Below, one piece after another: positions 61,886-64,000 of a stretch of DNA of 64,000 nucleotides. A program made the translations under genes and the position numbers. A model generated the notes under the pieces. That model saw only the letters and a program-made list of their open reading frames with translations. It was not told the DNA's origin and made no database searches. Positions within the stretch are counted from its first letter, which is position 1. Every line of letters starts with the position of its first letter. Source of the stretch: Nocardia mikamii NBRC 108933 (GTDB lineage: Bacteria; Actinomycetota; Actinomycetes; Mycobacteriales; Mycobacteriaceae); the NCBI RefSeq assembly GCF_001613505.1, contig NZ_BDCM01000004.1:62001-126000 (forward strand). Reading direction: 5' to 3'.

Positions 61886-63178
61886 ATGATCGTCACGGGT
61901 CGGCTCGCCGTCTGCGCGGCCGTGGCGGCGGTGGTCGTCGGAGTCGCACTGCCGTCCTGGGCCGGAGTCGTGGTGCTGACGGGTGTGCTGGCCCTGCTGG
62001 TCGCCGTCGACGTGATCGCCTGTCGCACCGACGCTCTCGAACTGTCCCGGGTGCCGCTCACCACCGTCCGCGTCGGCCGCACCGCCACCGTCGAGCTCAC
62101 CGTCCTGAATCGCGGCCCGGGCGTGGTGCGGGCACTGTTGTGGGACGACTGGCCGCCCAGTGCGCGGGCACCGGCCGAGACCCACCGGTTGCGTCTGCCG
62201 CCGAACACCACGACCCGGCTGGCCACCACCGTCCGCCCGGCTCGCCGCGGCGATCGGATCGCGGGGCCGGTCACGGTTCGGCTGGTCGGACCGCTCGGCC
62301 TGGCGGGTCGCCAGTTCCGCCGCACCGTGCCCGCCACCGTTCGTGCGCTGCCGCCGTTTCGGACCGAACGGATCCTCGCTGCCAAGGTGAAACGGCTGCA
62401 GCATCTGGACGGCCGATCGGTCGCCAACCTGCGCGGTCCGGGCTCGGAATTCGATTCCTTCCGCGAATACGTGGCCGGCGACGATGTACGTTCCATCGAC
62501 TGGCGAGCCACGGCCCGCGCGACCGATGTGCTGGTCCGCACCTGGCGGCCCGAACGCAATCGCCACGTGCTGATGTTGATGGACACCGGCCGGATCAGCG
62601 CCGCCCGGCTCGGCGAGCAGACCCGATTGGACACCGCGATCGAGGCCGCGCTGCTGCTGGGCGGATTGGCGGCCGCGGCCGGGGACACCGTCGATCTGCT
62701 GGCCTTCGATCGTGAGATCCGCGTCGAGGTGCGGGGGGCACGCGGAAAAGCCGTGCAGCCCAAGCTGATGCACGCCCTCTCGGGCGTCGTGCCCGCGCTG
62801 CTGGATGCCGACACCCCGGCGATGGTCCGCACCGCGGTTCGCCACACCCGGCGGCGCAGCCTGGTGGTCTGGTTCACCAGCCTCGACGGGGCGATGGTCG
62901 AGGAGAATCTGCTGCCGGTCCTCCCGGTGCTGAGCAGTCGGCACCGGGTGCTGCTGGTGTCGGTCACAGATCCGGAGATCGCCGCGACCGCGACCCGTCG
63001 CGATTCCGCGGCCGAGGTCTATGCCGCCGCGGCCGCCGAACATCTGCTCACCGAACGCGCGATCGTGCGAGAAACCCTGCAGCGCCAGGGAATCGACGTG
63101 GTGGCCGCGGCACCGGATCGAGTACCGGAGGCGCTGGCCGACGAGTACCTGGAACTGAAACGGTCGGGAGCGCTCTGA
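61886..63178 (+). CDS. DUF58 domain protein (von Willebrand A-like partner of MoxR)
   Basis: This 430-residue protein has two N-terminal membrane helices, an extracytoplasmic beta-rich part and then the DUF58 signature FDSFREYVAGDDVRSIDWRATARATDVLVRTWRPER (about residues 190-226). A VWA-like region follows, with VLMLMDTGR in place of DxSxS: the aspartate is kept but the serines are changed. It is the usual partner of MoxR. The start is ATG 61886, 4 bp after the moxR stop. It is convergent with the RDD gene. Confidence 0.93.
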   Translation: MIVTGRLAVCAAVAAVVVGVALPSWAGVVVLTGVLALLVAVDVIACRTDALELSRVPLTTVRVGRTATVELTVLNRGPGVVRALLWDDWPPSARAPAETHRLRLPPNTTTRLATTVRPARRGDRIAGPVTVRLVGPLGLAGRQFRRTVPATVRALPPFRTERILAAKVKRLQHLDGRSVANLRGPGSEFDSFREYVAGDDVRSIDWRATARATDVLVRTWRPERNRHVLMLMDTGRISAARLGEQTRLDTAIEAALLLGGLAAAAGDTVDLLAFDREIRVEVRGARGKAVQPKLMHALSGVVPALLDADTPAMVRTAVRHTRRRSLVVWFTSLDGAMVEENLLPVLPVLSSRHRVLLVSVTDPEIAATATRRDSAAEVYAAAAAEHLLTERAIVRETLQRQGIDVVAAAPDRVPEALADEYLELKRSGAL

Positions 63179-63182
63179 GCGT

Positions 63183-64000
63183 TCACGCCCCCGGCCGGGC
63201 CGCCGGGGTGTACGGCTGCGCAGGTGCCGCCCACTGCTGGGGCATCGGCCAGAAGGGCAGGCGCGGTGGCGGCAGAATCCGGCGTTGCCGCTCCCCGATC
63301 ACCGCGCCGAGAATCTGCAGCGGCGGATATCCGGCCGGGGGCGCCACCCGCAGTTGGTCGCAGACCGCGACCACCAGCGCCGCACCGAGTTCCGCCTGTA
63401 CCTGCGGGGTCAGTTGCGGGAAGCGGGTCAGATACCGGCGCACCGGCAGCGCGAGATCCTCGGTGAGCCCGGACAGATCCAGCCGTCCCACCCAGTCGAC
63501 CAGCCACGGCGGCGCGACTGCCAAGGCGGGCATGGGAATTCGCGCCCGATCCGACACCACGACGGTGCCGGCCAGGATGTCGCCGACGCGCCGCGCCCGC
63601 GGCGAACACAGCGAGGTGACCACCGCGACCAGGCCGAACCCGCCGAGATTCCAGAAATCGACGAGCGCGCCGGCGAGGCCGCGGGTCAGCGCGTGCCGAA
63701 AATCGACGGGGCCGCCGTCGCCGCGCACCACACGCAGGCCCAGTGCCATTTTTCCGACGGTCCGGCCGCGCATCAGGGTTTCGCTGACGACCGGATATCC
63801 GACGAGGACGGTCACTATCGTCACCAGCACGGCCACATCGACCCACGCGCCGTCGGGTTCGAATCGGAACAGCACGGCGACGACGGCCGACAACAGCAGG
63901 AGGGCGAGAACGAGCTGCAGCACCAGATCGATCGCGAAGGCCGCGGCGCGGGTGGGGATGCGCGCGATCGGCAACTGCAGGGAGACGGCCTCCCCCGTGG
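63183..64000 (-). CDS. RDD-family membrane protein, 5' end beyond window
   Basis: The frame reads from the right edge as TGEAVSLQLPIARIPTRAAAFAIDLVLQ, the usual opening of this family, so the start codon lies just outside the window. The RDD domain has three membrane helices with R-D residues (IPTRAAAFAID, then MRGRTVGKMALGLRVVRGDG). A soluble C-terminal region follows (YLTRFPQLTPQVQAELG), ending in a proline-rich tail. In mycobacteria an RDD gene (Rv3695) belongs to the same MoxR/DUF58 cluster. The function is unknown. Confidence 0.88.
   Translation of the reverse strand, partial: TGEAVSLQLPIARIPTRAAAFAIDLVLQLVLALLLLSAVVAVLFRFEPDGAWVDVAVLVTIVTVLVGYPVVSETLMRGRTVGKMALGLRVVRGDGGPVDFRHALTRGLAGALVDFWNLGGFGLVAVVTSLCSPRARRVGDILAGTVVVSDRARIPMPALAVAPPWLVDWVGRLDLSGLTEDLALPVRRYLTRFPQLTPQVQAELGAALVVAVCDQLRVAPPAGYPPLQILGAVIGERQRRILPPPRLPFWPMPQQWAAPAQPYTPAARPGA

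Noticed and set aside
1..64000. CRISPR arrays, insertion sequences, prophage or plasmid features
   Set aside because: No regularly spaced repeats, transposase, integrase or phage structural genes were found on either strand.

Overview
The window reads as a chromosomal segment from a mycolate-containing actinomycete, most likely Nocardia or a close relative. Base composition is high in G+C, GTG and TTG starts are frequent, and many neighbouring genes are coupled by ATGA or GTGA overlaps. The gene order follows the part of the Mycobacterium tuberculosis chromosome I remember as Rv3814c-Rv3859c: PlsC-like acyltransferase, NamH, SerS, a septum-formation family protein, a small metallopeptidase, a phosphoglycerate-mutase-like protein, PheA, a DUF2470 protein, an LCP protein, ferritin, GlpQ1, a DUF4328 protein, SodA, a TMEM165-type manganese transporter, a DUF6474 protein, RraA and GltD/GltB. 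The rRv numbers are recalled, not searched. No IS element, phage gene, CRISPR array, rRNA or tRNA was seen.

Layout. 1-8.6 kb: a partial acyltransferase, a lipoprotein, a tandem-domain protein of unknown function, the UDP-MurNAc hydroxylase NamH (which fits N-glycolylated peptidoglycan), a divergent SDR/TetR pair with two matching operators, a DMT-family transporter and a GGDEF/EAL protein. 8.7-16.3 kb: serS, a septum-formation protein, a metallopeptidase, a PE-PPE-EspG cassette, and the coupled pheA/phosphatase pair. 16.3-21 kb: an iron block with two candidate IdeR boxes, a DUF2470 protein, a CPBP protease, an LCP ligase and two tandem ferritins, one with a damaged ferroxidase site. 20.9-26.9 kb: glpQ, DUF4328, rhodanese, a 450-bp gene-free stretch with three DnaA-box-like repeats and a perfect 17-bp hairpin, then sodA. 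27-31.8 kb: a manganese riboswitch and GDT1-type exporter, a WYL regulator with a candidate operator, DinB-like and VOC enzymes, TetR and SDR. 31.9-38.2 kb: secreted lipase, htpG coupled to a RecB-like nuclease, DUF6474. 38.2-41 kb: a copper operon (membrane protein, YcnI, CopC, CopD). 41-46.5 kb: SRPBCC, RraA, S4 protein, LysX and a histidine phosphatase. 46.6-48.5 kb: two tandem secreted His/Asp-rich peptides and a cutinase-family hydrolase. 48.8-55 kb: glutamate synthase. 55-64 kb: a structured low-G+C gltB leader region, secreted chorismate mutase, DUF4407, and a MoxR/DUF58 operon ending at an RDD protein that runs off the right edge.

Shared themes are cell-envelope building (NamH, LCP, LysX, PlsC, cutinase), metal handling (iron, manganese, copper, and possibly the His-rich peptides) and oxidative defence (SodA, ferritins). 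The likeliest places for something undescribed are the tandem His/Asp-rich peptides, the unequal ferritin pair, the DnaA-box cluster, the rearranged DUF4129/DUF4350 protein beside MoxR, and the structured region upstream of gltB. All family calls come from reading motifs by eye; no alignment or database search was run.
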